This document shows, piece after piece, positions 1-5,320 of a stretch of 5,320 bases of DNA (position 1 is its first letter; every line of letters starts with the position of its first letter). The notes below the pieces were generated by a model. The model made no database searches and had not been told where the DNA came from. It saw only the letters and a list, made by a program, of their open reading frames with translations. A program made the translations under genes and the position numbers. This DNA comes from Chloroflexota bacterium (GTDB taxonomy: Bacteria > Chloroflexota > Anaerolineae > DTPP01): positions 1 to 5,320 of the forward strand of contig JAAYZY010000610.1 in assembly GCA_012514615.1 (NCBI GenBank), given 5' to 3'.

Positions 1-356
1 ATGGACTGGCCGCCTTCCAGCAGCACCACGTCCCGCCCTTTGCTCACCTGGGCGAAGGCCGCCTTGAGCTTCTCTTCGTAGTTGACCGTCTCCTGGCCCC
101 GCAGCACCGCTTCCACACGCTCGCGGGTCAGCGCCACCGGCACCAGCACATCCATCGGTTCCGGCAGCCCCAAGACCCCCTTGACGAACTGGGCGTCTTC
201 GTCCACGGCTGCGCCCGCCACACTCTTGGCCTGCAGGCTCAGCGGCTTCATGTAGGCCAGCGAGAGCCCATCGGCCAGGAAGCGCTTGCCCAACCCCACG
301 CACAGGCCGGTCTTGCCGGCAAAGGGTTCAGTCGAGGTGACATACAACGTTGCCAT
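1..356 (-). CDS. BioD-like N-terminal domain of a phosphotransacetylase-family (DRTGG-type) protein, 3' part missing
   Basis: The visible part is the first 118 residues, starting MATLYVTSTEPFAGKTGLC; the left edge cuts the rest. Residues 4-19 form a first beta strand and a P-loop (EPFAGKT, K15 and T16) of the type seen in dethiobiotin synthetase and in the N-terminal domain of phosphotransacetylase-like proteins (COG0857). A YMKPL segment (residues 35-39) matches the conserved Lys-Pro after strand 2 of BioD/CobQ-like NTPases. DVVLLEGG (109-116) matches the strand ending in the conserved Glu-Gly of that fold. Full-length relatives are usually about 350 residues, with a DRTGG domain after the NTPase-like domain; that part is outside the window. 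The ATG is supported by GGGAGGT six bases upstream. The gene starts 91 bases after the acyl-CoA synthetase stop with no visible terminator between them, which suggests one operon and a role in acyl-CoA/acyl-phosphate metabolism or its control. True phosphotransacetylase activity is not shown: this region is only the NTPase-like part. Confidence 0.8.
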   Translation of the reverse strand, partial: MATLYVTSTEPFAGKTGLCVGLGKRFLADGLSLAYMKPLSLQAKSVAGAAVDEDAQFVKGVLGLPEPMDVLVPVALTRERVEAVLRGQETVNYEEKLKAAFAQVSKGRDVVLLEGGQS

Positions 357-362
357 GGCCGT

Positions 363-369
363 ACCTCCC
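363..369 (-). promoter_or_regulatory. Shine-Dalgarno site of the BioD-like gene
   Basis: On the minus strand GGGAGGT lies six bases before the ATG at 356-354. This fixes the start and agrees with the P-loop domain beginning right after the initiator Met. The 91-base gap to the preceding stop (357-447) otherwise holds no clear promoter or hairpin terminator. Confidence 0.75.
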
Positions 370-447
370 TCTCTGATGTGGAATCTCCGTGTGAACCTGC
401 AGGGCCACGCCGCCGCGGAGAACGACCGCTGGTAAGGTCAGCGCCGA

Positions 448-2556
448 TCAGGCCTTGGCCGGCTCTTCGCTGAGCACCAACCGCATGTCGATGCCGATCG
501 CTCCCCTACCCTTTTCATACACTACTAGCGGGTTAATGTCAAATTCCACAATTTCCGGAAAGTCGGTGACCAGTTGCGACATGCGCAGCAGCACGTCGAT
601 GATCGCATCCATGTCCGAAGGCGGCTCACCCCGCATCCCCTGCAGCAAGCGGATGGAGCGGATCTCATGGATCAGCCCCGTGGCCTCCCGCCGCGAGATG
701 GGCGCCACCCGGAAGGTGACATCCTTCAGCGCTTCCACATAGATGCCGCCCAGGCCGAACATGAGCAAGGGGCCGAACTGCGGGTCCCGATTCATGCCCA
801 CGATGACCTCACGCCCACCCTTGACCATCTGCTGCACCTGGCAGCCCCAGATGGTGGCGTCGGGCATGAAGCGGGCGCCGCGGTAGACCAGCAGGTCGAA
901 GGCGTCGCGCACATCCGCCGACGTGGTCAGGTTCAGCTTCACGCCGCCAATGTCGGACTTGTGCAGGATGTCCGGCGAAGCGATCTTCATCACCACCGGG
1001 AAGCCCATGGCCTCGGCATGGGCTACCGCCTCATCCGGCGTGCTAGCCAGCTCCGAGCCGGGCACGGCGATGCCGCAAGCCAAGAGCACCTCGCGGGCCT
1101 CGGCGTCGCCAATCTGCAACCGCCCCTCGCTGCGCACCCGCTGGAAGACCGCCCGGATGCGCTCGTGGTCGATGCCCATATCCTCGATCTTCTCCGGGCC
1201 GCGCTCCAGCCAGACGCGGTGCCGGTTCATGGCGGCCATGGCCGCCACCGCCCGCTCCGGCACCGGGTAGTTGGGCACCGAGTTGGCGTTGAAGATGCGC
1301 ACGCCGCGCACCGTGGTAGCCTGCCCCATGAAGCAACCGAAGACCGGCTTGTCGAACTGGCGGGAGACCCTCACCACCGCCTCGGCCACGCCCTCGATGT
1401 CGGTCATCACCTGCGGCGTGAGCACCACGATGACGCCGCCCACGTTGGGGTCGGCCAGCACCGCCTTCAGGGCGAACTCGTAGCGGTCCGACTTGGCATC
1501 GCCCAGCACGTCCACCGGGTTGATGGCGCTGGCCGCCTCCGGCAGGAAGTTGCGCAGGGTATCGATGGTCTCGCGGTTCAGGTCAGCCAGGCGCAGCCCG
1601 GCGTGCTCCAAGGCGTCGGTGGCCATGATGCCCGGGCCGCCGGCGTTAGTGATGATGGCGATGCGGTCGCTCTTGAGCAACGGCTGCCGGGCAAAAGCCA
1701 CCGAGTAGTCGAACAGCTCTTGCACCGAAGTCGCCCGCAGCAGGCCCGCCTGGTTGAACGCCGCCTGATAGGCCGCCTCAGAGCCAGCCAGCGTGCCGGT
1801 GTGGGAGGAGACCGCCCGCGCCCCGCCGCTGGTGGTGCCCGACTTGATGGCGATGATCGGCTTCGTCTGCGTCACTTCCCGGGCCACCTTCATGAACTGC
1901 GGCCCGTCCACGATCCCTTCCAGGTAGGCCATGACCACCTTGGAGTACGGGTCATCCTTCCACGCTTGGATGAAATCCAGCTCGTTGGCGTCGGCCTTGT
2001 TGCCCAGGCTGACAAAGCGGGAGAAGCCGATCTCCTCGGCCAGGGCGATATCCAGGATGGAGGTGCACAGCGCGCCAGACTGGGACATGAAGGCAATGTT
2101 CCCTTGCTTGGGCATCCCCACGGCGAAGGAGGCGTTGAACTTGCCGATGGTGTCGATGACCCCAAGCACATTGGGGCCCACCAAGCGGATGCCGTAGCGC
2201 TTGGCCACCTCGATGACTTCCCGCTCACGCTCCCGCCCCTTGCTGCCGATTTCCCGGAAGCCAGCGGTGATGAGGATCGCCCCCCGCGTGCCCCTTTGCC
2301 CGCACTCTTCCAGCACGCCAGCCACGAACTTGGCCGGCACCACCACCACCGCCAAGTCCACCGGGCCAGGCACTTGCAGCACGCTTGGGTAGCTCTTCAG
2401 GCCGAGAATCTCATCAGCCTTGGGGTTGATGGGGTAGATCGGCTTCGGATAGCCTGACTGGATCATATTGGAGAGCACACCGTAGCCCAGCTTCTCCGGG
2501 TCGGCAGAGGCTCCGATCACAGCCACGGACTGGGGATCGGAAAACACTTCCAGCAT
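448..2556 (-). CDS. ADP-forming acetyl/acyl-CoA synthetase, fused alpha and beta subunits
   Basis: This 702-residue cytoplasmic enzyme belongs to the NDP-forming acyl-CoA synthetase family: acyl-CoA + ADP + Pi gives acid + CoA + ATP, reversibly, by phosphohistidine transfer. Residues 1-100 are the CoA-binding Rossmann domain (SVAVIGAS near 10-17). Residues 150-460 are the succinyl-CoA-ligase-like domains, with the phosphorylated-His motif SHTGTLAG (H252) and a glutamate in YLEGI (E213) where the family has its second catalytic residue. Residues 475-700 are the ATP-grasp beta part, with ILHKSDIGGVKL (H532, the second transfer histidine), GMNRDPQFGPLLMFGLGG (587-604) and EFDINPLVVY (671-680). 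Length and order match single-chain enzymes of bacteria; archaeal versions are often split. The usual GPNC motif reads GPNVLG (V130). I chose the ATG at 2556-2554 because AAGGGG lies eight bases upstream and the protein then begins at the CoA-binding domain. An upstream ATG at 2628 would add 24 atypical residues translated through the candidate promoter. Substrate (acetate, propionate, branched or aryl acids) cannot be told from sequence. Confidence 0.93.
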   Translation of the reverse strand: MLEVFSDPQSVAVIGASADPEKLGYGVLSNMIQSGYPKPIYPINPKADEILGLKSYPSVLQVPGPVDLAVVVVPAKFVAGVLEECGQRGTRGAILITAGFREIGSKGREREREVIEVAKRYGIRLVGPNVLGVIDTIGKFNASFAVGMPKQGNIAFMSQSGALCTSILDIALAEEIGFSRFVSLGNKADANELDFIQAWKDDPYSKVVMAYLEGIVDGPQFMKVAREVTQTKPIIAIKSGTTSGGARAVSSHTGTLAGSEAAYQAAFNQAGLLRATSVQELFDYSVAFARQPLLKSDRIAIITNAGGPGIMATDALEHAGLRLADLNRETIDTLRNFLPEAASAINPVDVLGDAKSDRYEFALKAVLADPNVGGVIVVLTPQVMTDIEGVAEAVVRVSRQFDKPVFGCFMGQATTVRGVRIFNANSVPNYPVPERAVAAMAAMNRHRVWLERGPEKIEDMGIDHERIRAVFQRVRSEGRLQIGDAEAREVLLACGIAVPGSELASTPDEAVAHAEAMGFPVVMKIASPDILHKSDIGGVKLNLTTSADVRDAFDLLVYRGARFMPDATIWGCQVQQMVKGGREVIVGMNRDPQFGPLLMFGLGGIYVEALKDVTFRVAPISRREATGLIHEIRSIRLLQGMRGEPPSDMDAIIDVLLRMSQLVTDFPEIVEFDINPLVVYEKGRGAIGIDMRLVLSEEPAKA

Positions 2557-2564
2557 GGCAACAA

Positions 2565-2570
2565 CCCCTT
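2565..2570 (-). promoter_or_regulatory. Shine-Dalgarno site deciding the synthetase start
   Basis: AAGGGG on the minus strand sits eight bases before the ATG at 2556-2554. It favours this start over the longer in-frame ATG at 2628, which has no comparable site and lies upstream of the candidate -10 box. Confidence 0.6.
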
Positions 2571-2581
2571 TGTTATGGATG

Positions 2582-2605
2582 GTCTGTGACGAATTGCACA
2601 CAGAC
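2582..2605. promoter_or_regulatory. Palindromic operator candidate, CRP/FNR-like
   Basis: Two nested inverted repeats overlap here. The outer one is GTCTGTG (2582-2588) and CACAGAC (2599-2605), seven perfect base pairs around a ten-base centre. Inside it, on the plus strand, TGTGA (2585-2589), six bases, then GCACA (2596-2600) matches nine of the ten fixed positions of the CRP consensus TGTGA-N6-TCACA. It lies just downstream of the candidate -10 box, around the expected transcription start, where a bound protein would normally repress or block. A weak RNA hairpin in the leader is the alternative reading. The regulator is not in the window. Confidence 0.4.
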
Positions 2606-2606
2606 A

Positions 2607-2635
2607 ATGATACACCCGAAGCCCGCATGGCGCAA
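2607..2635 (-). promoter_or_regulatory. Candidate sigma-70-type promoter for the synthetase operon
   Basis: On the minus strand, TTGCGC (2635-2630) and TATCAT (2612-2607) are separated by exactly 17 bases. The -10 matches five of six consensus positions; the -35 matches only its first three. The transcription start would fall near 2600, about 45 bases before the ATG. The -35 overlaps the T-rich tail of the upstream terminator, so one transcription unit ends where the next begins. Confidence 0.5.
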
Positions 2636-2663
2636 AGAGGCTCGCTGCACCAGGCAGCGAGCC
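2631..2663 (-). terminator. Hairpin terminator after the TauE/SafE gene
   Basis: On the minus strand GGCTCGCTG (2663-2655) pairs perfectly with CAGCGAGCC (2647-2639) around a seven-base loop. The tail is TCTTTGCG, a weak T-tract. It begins 21 bases after the TauE/SafE stop codon. The nine-pair GC-rich stem is convincing; the poor T-tract suggests leaky termination, so some read-through into the synthetase gene is possible. Confidence 0.6.
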
Positions 2664-2683
2664 CACCCAGGCAGAACCCTGGC

Positions 2684-3454
2684 CTAGGACCAGCCTGGGA
2701 TGAGCCCAGAGAGCTTCAGGGCAAACGCCAGCACGCAGACGATGAGCACCGGACGGATCCAGCGCTCTCCTTTGGTCACCGAGAAGCGCCCGGTCAGCCA
2801 GCCGCCCATGCCGTTGCCCACCGAGAGCACCAGCCCCAGCACCCAGTCTACCTTGCCTTCCACGGCGAAGACGTACAGCGCCAGCAAGGTGTAGACCAGG
2901 ATGATGAGCGCCTTCACCGCGTTGACCCGCACCAGGTCCATGCCGAAGATGCCCACCAACGCTGCCATGAAGATGAAGCCCACGCCGGCCTGGATGAAAC
3001 CGCCGTAGATGCCGATGAGGAAGAAGACCACCGCCGCCGCCACCTTGCGACGGGTGCTGATGCCATCGCCGTCGCCATGCAGCTTGCGGGTGGGGTTCCA
3101 AAGGATCAGCATCAGCACCACCACCATGATCACCGCCAGGACTCGGTTGAACGTCTCCTCCGGCAGGTCGATGGCGATCTTCGCCCCCAGGTACGCCCCC
3201 GCCAGAGCCGGGATGGCCAGCAAGCCGCTGAGCTTGAAGTCCGAAACCCCCTTGCTGCGGAAGCCCAGCACCGCGGTGATGTTCTGAATGACGATGGCAA
3301 CGCGATTGGTGCCGTTGGCCACCGCCGGGGGTAGCCCCAAGAAGATGAGCAGCGGCAACGTCAGGAGCGAGCCGCCGCCAGCGAAGGTGTTCATGACACC
3401 GGCCACCAGGCCGATGGCCAGGATCAGCAGGACGGTCAAGGGATCGAATGTCAA
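2684..3454 (-). CDS. TauE/SafE-family (sulfite exporter-like) membrane permease
   Basis: This 256-residue protein is almost entirely hydrophobic, with about eight membrane-spanning stretches (near residues 6-25, 30-48, 52-66, 75-95, 103-119, 138-160, 178-198, 202-222 and 232-250; some may be re-entrant). The two-fold internal repeat of the family is visible: GLVAGVMNTFAGGGSLLTLP (15-34) in the first half and GIYGGFIQAGVGFIFMAAL (148-166) in the second. A polar cytoplasmic-type linker (120-137, rich in Lys, Arg, His and Asp) joins the halves. Length is normal. Members are linked to export or uptake of sulfite, sulfoacetate and other organic or sulfonated anions, but the substrate cannot be predicted. 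The start is TTG at 3454-3452, supported by AGGAGT eight bases upstream; the ATG at 3480 is out of frame. It appears to be its own transcription unit, with a promoter and a terminator on either side. Confidence 0.9.
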   Translation of the reverse strand: MTFDPLTVLLILAIGLVAGVMNTFAGGGSLLTLPLLIFLGLPPAVANGTNRVAIVIQNITAVLGFRSKGVSDFKLSGLLAIPALAGAYLGAKIAIDLPEETFNRVLAVIMVVVLMLILWNPTRKLHGDGDGISTRRKVAAAVVFFLIGIYGGFIQAGVGFIFMAALVGIFGMDLVRVNAVKALIILVYTLLALYVFAVEGKVDWVLGLVLSVGNGMGGWLTGRFSVTKGERWIRPVLIVCVLAFALKLSGLIPGWS

Positions 3455-3462
3455 CTTCGGTT

Positions 3463-3468
3463 ACTCCT
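3463..3468 (-). promoter_or_regulatory. Shine-Dalgarno site supporting a TTG start
   Basis: AGGAGT on the minus strand lies eight bases before TTG at 3454-3452. No in-frame ATG or GTG lies nearby upstream, and the first membrane segment starts right after, so TTG is the best start. Confidence 0.75.
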
Positions 3469-3483
3469 GTCGCTTGGCATGAA

Positions 3484-3516
3484 GTGGGCCCAGAGAGCTC
3501 GCTCCTTGGGCCCCAC
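3484..3516 (-). other. GC-rich hairpin in the TauE/SafE mRNA leader
   Basis: On the minus strand GTGGGGCCCA (3516-3507) can pair with TGGGCCCAC (3492-3484): nine base pairs with one bulged G around a 14-base loop. It would lie within a few bases of the predicted 5' end of the mRNA (about 3519) and 15 bases before the Shine-Dalgarno site. There is no T-tract, so it is not a normal terminator. It could stabilise the 5' end or control translation; no known riboswitch pattern was recognised. Confidence 0.45.
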
Positions 3517-3525
3517 CGAAGTGAC

Positions 3526-3554
3526 ATTTTACCACAGGCTCGCCCGGCGGACAA
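3526..3554 (-). promoter_or_regulatory. Sigma-70-type promoter with extended -10 for the TauE/SafE gene
   Basis: On the minus strand TTGTCC (3554-3549, four of six consensus matches) is followed after exactly 17 bases by TAAAAT (3531-3526, five of six), preceded by TGG, the extended -10 element TGn. The start would be near 3519, giving a leader of about 65 bases. The -35 box shares its first two bases with the T-tract of the upstream terminator. Confidence 0.65.
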
Positions 3555-3595
3555 AACGCCGCCCCTGGTCGGGGCGTCCCAAACCAGGGGCGGCG
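3553..3595 (-). terminator. Strong intrinsic terminator after the larA-like gene
   Basis: On the minus strand CGCCGCCCCTGGT (3595-3583) pairs perfectly with ACCAGGGGCGGCG (3569-3557), a 13-pair stem around a 13-base loop that can itself form a short GGG/CCC stem. TTTT (3556-3553) follows directly. It begins 26 bases after the racemase stop codon. This is the clearest terminator in the window and separates the VOC/larA-like unit from the permease gene. The T-tract is short, but the stem is very stable. Confidence 0.85.
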
Positions 3596-3621
3596 CGCCT
3601 GCCCCCTTGCCGGCTCTGCCC

Positions 3622-4872
3622 CTACTGGCGCAGGCGGTAGAGCACCTCGCCGGCGTTCTCCACCACCAAGATGCCCTGCCCCTCCTGGTGCTTCCACTGC
3701 GTCGGCTCGATGCGCGCCGAGTCGGCGTAGCCCACGTTGATGCGCTGGCAGCGGGCCCGGGGGATGCCCGTCGCCAGCGTCACCCGGATGCGCGGCCGGT
3801 CCACGCCGTCCTCGTAGACGCCCAAGCCGGCCAGGTGGGTGGAGTGGGCCAGCACCGCCCGCGGCGCCCCCTTGAATCGCTCCCATTGCCCCAAGAAGTA
3901 GTCCCGAGAGTGGTAGCCGATCTGGTCGATGATGGCCCCGTGGGTGTAGGAGACCTCGCTGATGTGGGGAGCGTAGATGACCACTTCGCCCCCATCGGCC
4001 ACGATCGGCTCCAGCTTGTACATGGCCTTGGCCGCCGTCCACAGGTCGTCGTACATGGTCGGGGGGATGGAAAGCACCGTCTCGAACGGTCGCTCTAGGT
4101 AGACCACGTTGAGTCGGGCCGACAGCGCGGCCGCCTGCTCAAACGCCTCTTCCGGCGGCCCCAGGAACAGGCCGGCCAGGTCGCGCCCCCGCATCACCAA
4201 GCTGCAGCAGAAGACCGGCGCAGGCACCAAGCGCGCCGCCCGGTTCAGCACCTCCCGCACCGGCGTGTGGGCCACGCCGTTGATGGCCATGTTGGTCAGC
4301 AGCGCGCCCAGCCAGTGGGTGGCGTCAATGATCTCCTGGCTGGCGATCCCCGGGAAAAGGTACTTGAGGCCGCCGGAGAAGCCGACCACCTCGTGGGGGA
4401 AGGTGGGCCCGCAGATGATGAGCTGGTCATACTCCCACACCAGGCGGTTCAGGGCTACGGGGATCTCCTCGTCCATCAGGCCCTGGCTCAGGGCGCGGGT
4501 CTCTGCAGCCGAAATGACGCCGGCCAGGCGAAAGGTCTCTGGCTGCTCCCAATGGTGGTTGAACAGCCCCACCGTGGGGTAGCGCTCGGCCTTCTCTTGG
4601 GGGGTGAGCCCCACGTGGGCCAGCAGCCGCTCGTCCGACATGAGCGGATGCGTGCCGAGAGCCACCAGGTAGTCCAGGGTCCGCACCTGGGGCCCCAGCG
4701 CTTCGTCAAAGAGGCGGAAGAACAGCGGCACCGGCGCGGTGCGCGTCCCATCGGGGATGATCACCAACACCCGCTTGCCCTGCAGGCGCAGCGGTTCCAG
4801 GGCCTGGGCCAACAGGGCCCGCGCTTGCTCCTCTGTCACCACGCCGTCGTCATACCCCTTGCCGATGACCAC
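3622..4872 (-). CDS. larA: LarA-family nickel-pincer 2-hydroxyacid racemase/epimerase (lactate racemase domain protein)
   Basis: This 416-residue protein belongs to the lactate racemase LarA family (DUF2088), cytoplasmic enzymes that racemise or epimerise 2-hydroxyacids through hydride transfer to a covalently bound nickel-pincer nucleotide. Key positions of Lactiplantibacillus plantarum LarA can be matched: IPDGTR (D41, R44; D72/R75 there), GTH (H75; H108), PHEVVGFSGGLKYLFPG (H160 and K170; H174 and the cofactor-bearing K184) and THW (H186; H200). The spacings H160-K170-H186 (10 and 16) equal those of the reference. Length is normal (reference 424). I chose GTG at 4872-4870 because AGGAGG lies six bases upstream; a GTG at 4896 would place that site inside the coding region. 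The gene follows the VOC gene after 30 bases and ends before a strong terminator, so the two probably form one unit. The larB, larC and larE cofactor genes are not in the window. The substrate is uncertain, because the family also acts on other 2-hydroxyacids. Confidence 0.88.
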   Translation of the reverse strand: MVIGKGYDDGVVTEEQARALLAQALEPLRLQGKRVLVIIPDGTRTAPVPLFFRLFDEALGPQVRTLDYLVALGTHPLMSDERLLAHVGLTPQEKAERYPTVGLFNHHWEQPETFRLAGVISAAETRALSQGLMDEEIPVALNRLVWEYDQLIICGPTFPHEVVGFSGGLKYLFPGIASQEIIDATHWLGALLTNMAINGVAHTPVREVLNRAARLVPAPVFCCSLVMRGRDLAGLFLGPPEEAFEQAAALSARLNVVYLERPFETVLSIPPTMYDDLWTAAKAMYKLEPIVADGGEVVIYAPHISEVSYTHGAIIDQIGYHSRDYFLGQWERFKGAPRAVLAHSTHLAGLGVYEDGVDRPRIRVTLATGIPRARCQRINVGYADSARIEPTQWKHQEGQGILVVENAGEVLYRLRQ

Positions 4873-4877
4873 AGTCG

Positions 4878-4884
4878 CCCTCCT
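4878..4884 (-). promoter_or_regulatory. Shine-Dalgarno site deciding the larA-like start
   Basis: AGGAGGG on the minus strand, with its AGGAGG core six bases before GTG at 4872-4870, is a near-perfect site. It lies between the VOC stop codon and this start, so the alternative in-frame GTG at 4896-4894 is unlikely. Confidence 0.8.
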
Positions 4885-4902
4885 GCAGACGCTCACCCCG
4901 CC

Positions 4903-5320
4903 CTAGGCCGACCAGAGCAGGTGCACCAGGTTGCCGGCCGGGTCGGTCTCCTTGAGGTAGATCGCCTTGGCCTCCGGCCTGATCTTGGCGTCGGTGAGCT
5001 CCAGCCCCTGAGCCTCCAGAGCGGCCACCGCCGCCTCGAAATCGGCCACCCGGATCGCCACATGGCAGCGGTCGGTGTCGCCAGCTTTCATGATCTCGAT
5101 GCGGCCAGGCCCGAGGCCAGAGACGAAGAAGGAGGAGTTGCCCTCTTTGGCCACGAAGCCGAAGCGCTTGGCGTACCACTGGGCCATGGCCTGGCCGCTG
5201 GCGCCCCGGGCCGGGTAGAGCCCCACATGCTCCACCCCCACGAAGTTCCCCTGGCCGCGGGCCTGGTGGATCCAACCCAGCACCTGCCGCGTCTTGGCCG
5301 TGAGCCCCGCCCAATCGCCC
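4903..5320 (-). CDS. VOC-superfamily (glyoxalase/dioxygenase fold) protein, 5' end probably beyond the window
   Basis: The frame is open from the window edge to TAG at 4905-4903. Counting from the GTG at 5283, residues 17-126 show two beta-alpha-beta-beta-beta units: VEHVGLYP with a helix and strands up to RIEIMKAG, then CHVAIRV with a helix and strands up to DPAGNLVHLLW. Candidate metal ligands are H19, E63, H74 and H121; the last is usually Glu in this family. Three starts are possible: GTG at 5241 (AGGGG six bases upstream, a typical VOC beginning), GTG at 5283 (no clear ribosome site), or one outside the window. I extended to the edge because the codons before 5241 keep about 90% G or C in the third position, as in real coding sequence here; the extra segment (WAGLTAKTRQVLGWIHQARG) could be the end of a preceding domain. 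The reaction is unknown: VOC proteins include lyases, epimerases, dioxygenases and resistance proteins. It is likely co-transcribed with the larA-like gene. Confidence 0.75.
   Translation of the reverse strand, partial: GDWAGLTAKTRQVLGWIHQARGQGNFVGVEHVGLYPARGASGQAMAQWYAKRFGFVAKEGNSSFFVSGLGPGRIEIMKAGDTDRCHVAIRVADFEAAVAALEAQGLELTDAKIRPEAKAIYLKETDPAGNLVHLLWSA

Noticed and set aside
357..447. Possible promoter or terminator between the synthetase and BioD-like genes
   Set aside because: I found no stable hairpin with a T-tract and no convincing -10/-35 pair; only the Shine-Dalgarno site is supported.
574..2457. A 627-codon open frame on the plus strand opposite the synthetase gene
   Set aside because: It is rich in Ala, His, Arg and Gly with no recognisable domain, and lies entirely antisense to a gene with clear family motifs. 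Long antisense frames are expected in GC-rich coding DNA with strong third-position bias.
2557..2628. N-terminal extension of the synthetase from the ATG at 2628
   Set aside because: The added 24 residues do not resemble the family, the region contains the candidate -10 box and palindrome, and the ATG at 2556 has its own Shine-Dalgarno site.
3455..3520. Riboswitch in the permease leader
   Set aside because: The leader is only about 65 bases, with one simple hairpin and no conserved riboswitch core that I could recognise.
2517..3554. A 345-codon minus-strand frame across the permease gene and the gap beside it
   Set aside because: It is a shifted frame of the TauE/SafE gene, low in complexity (Gly, His, Arg, Ala), and runs through the terminators and promoters at both ends.
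3448..4098. Plus-strand open frame of 216 codons over the terminator and the larA-like gene
   Set aside because: It has no domain, crosses the 13-pair terminator stem, and is antisense to the conserved C-terminal half of the racemase.
4873..4896. Longer start (GTG at 4896) for the larA-like gene
   Set aside because: The AGGAGG ribosome site would lie inside the coding region, while it is ideally spaced for the GTG at 4872.

Overview
The window is a GC-rich bacterial segment (roughly 60-65% G+C) with five protein-coding genes, all on the minus strand, so transcription runs from high to low coordinates. A single-chain ADP-forming acyl-CoA synthetase next to a BioD-like phosphotransacetylase-type protein, with GTG and TTG starts and strong Shine-Dalgarno sites, would fit a Chloroflexota bacterium (Anaerolineae-like). 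That placement is an inference from gene content; there is no rRNA or other marker here.

In transcription order: (1) a VOC/glyoxalase-fold protein (4903 to the right edge, 5' end probably outside the window); (2) a LarA-family nickel-pincer 2-hydroxyacid racemase/epimerase (3622-4872), 30 bases downstream and probably in the same operon; (3) a strong intrinsic terminator (3553-3595) whose T-tract overlaps the -35 box of the next promoter (3526-3554); (4) a TauE/SafE-family membrane permease (2684-3454, TTG start) with a GC-rich hairpin near the 5' end of its leader; (5) a weaker terminator (2631-2663) followed at once by a candidate promoter and a palindromic, CRP/FNR-like operator candidate (2582-2605); (6) a fused alpha-beta ADP-forming acetyl/acyl-CoA synthetase (448-2556); (7) the N-terminal 118 residues of a BioD-like/DRTGG-type P-loop protein (1-356, cut by the left edge), probably co-transcribed with the synthetase.

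The genes fit an organic-acid theme. The LarA homologue would interconvert stereoisomers of a 2-hydroxyacid, the TauE/SafE protein could move an organic or sulfonated anion across the membrane, and the synthetase would make ATP from an acyl-CoA while releasing the acid. Only the family assignments come from the sequence; the pathway link is inference. No gap between genes exceeds about 170 bases, and I saw no tRNA, rRNA, CRISPR array, insertion sequence or tandem repeat. I found no clear novel multi-gene system. The most interesting points are the compact terminator/promoter junctions, the operator-like palindrome before the synthetase gene, and the divergent LarA with its VOC partner.
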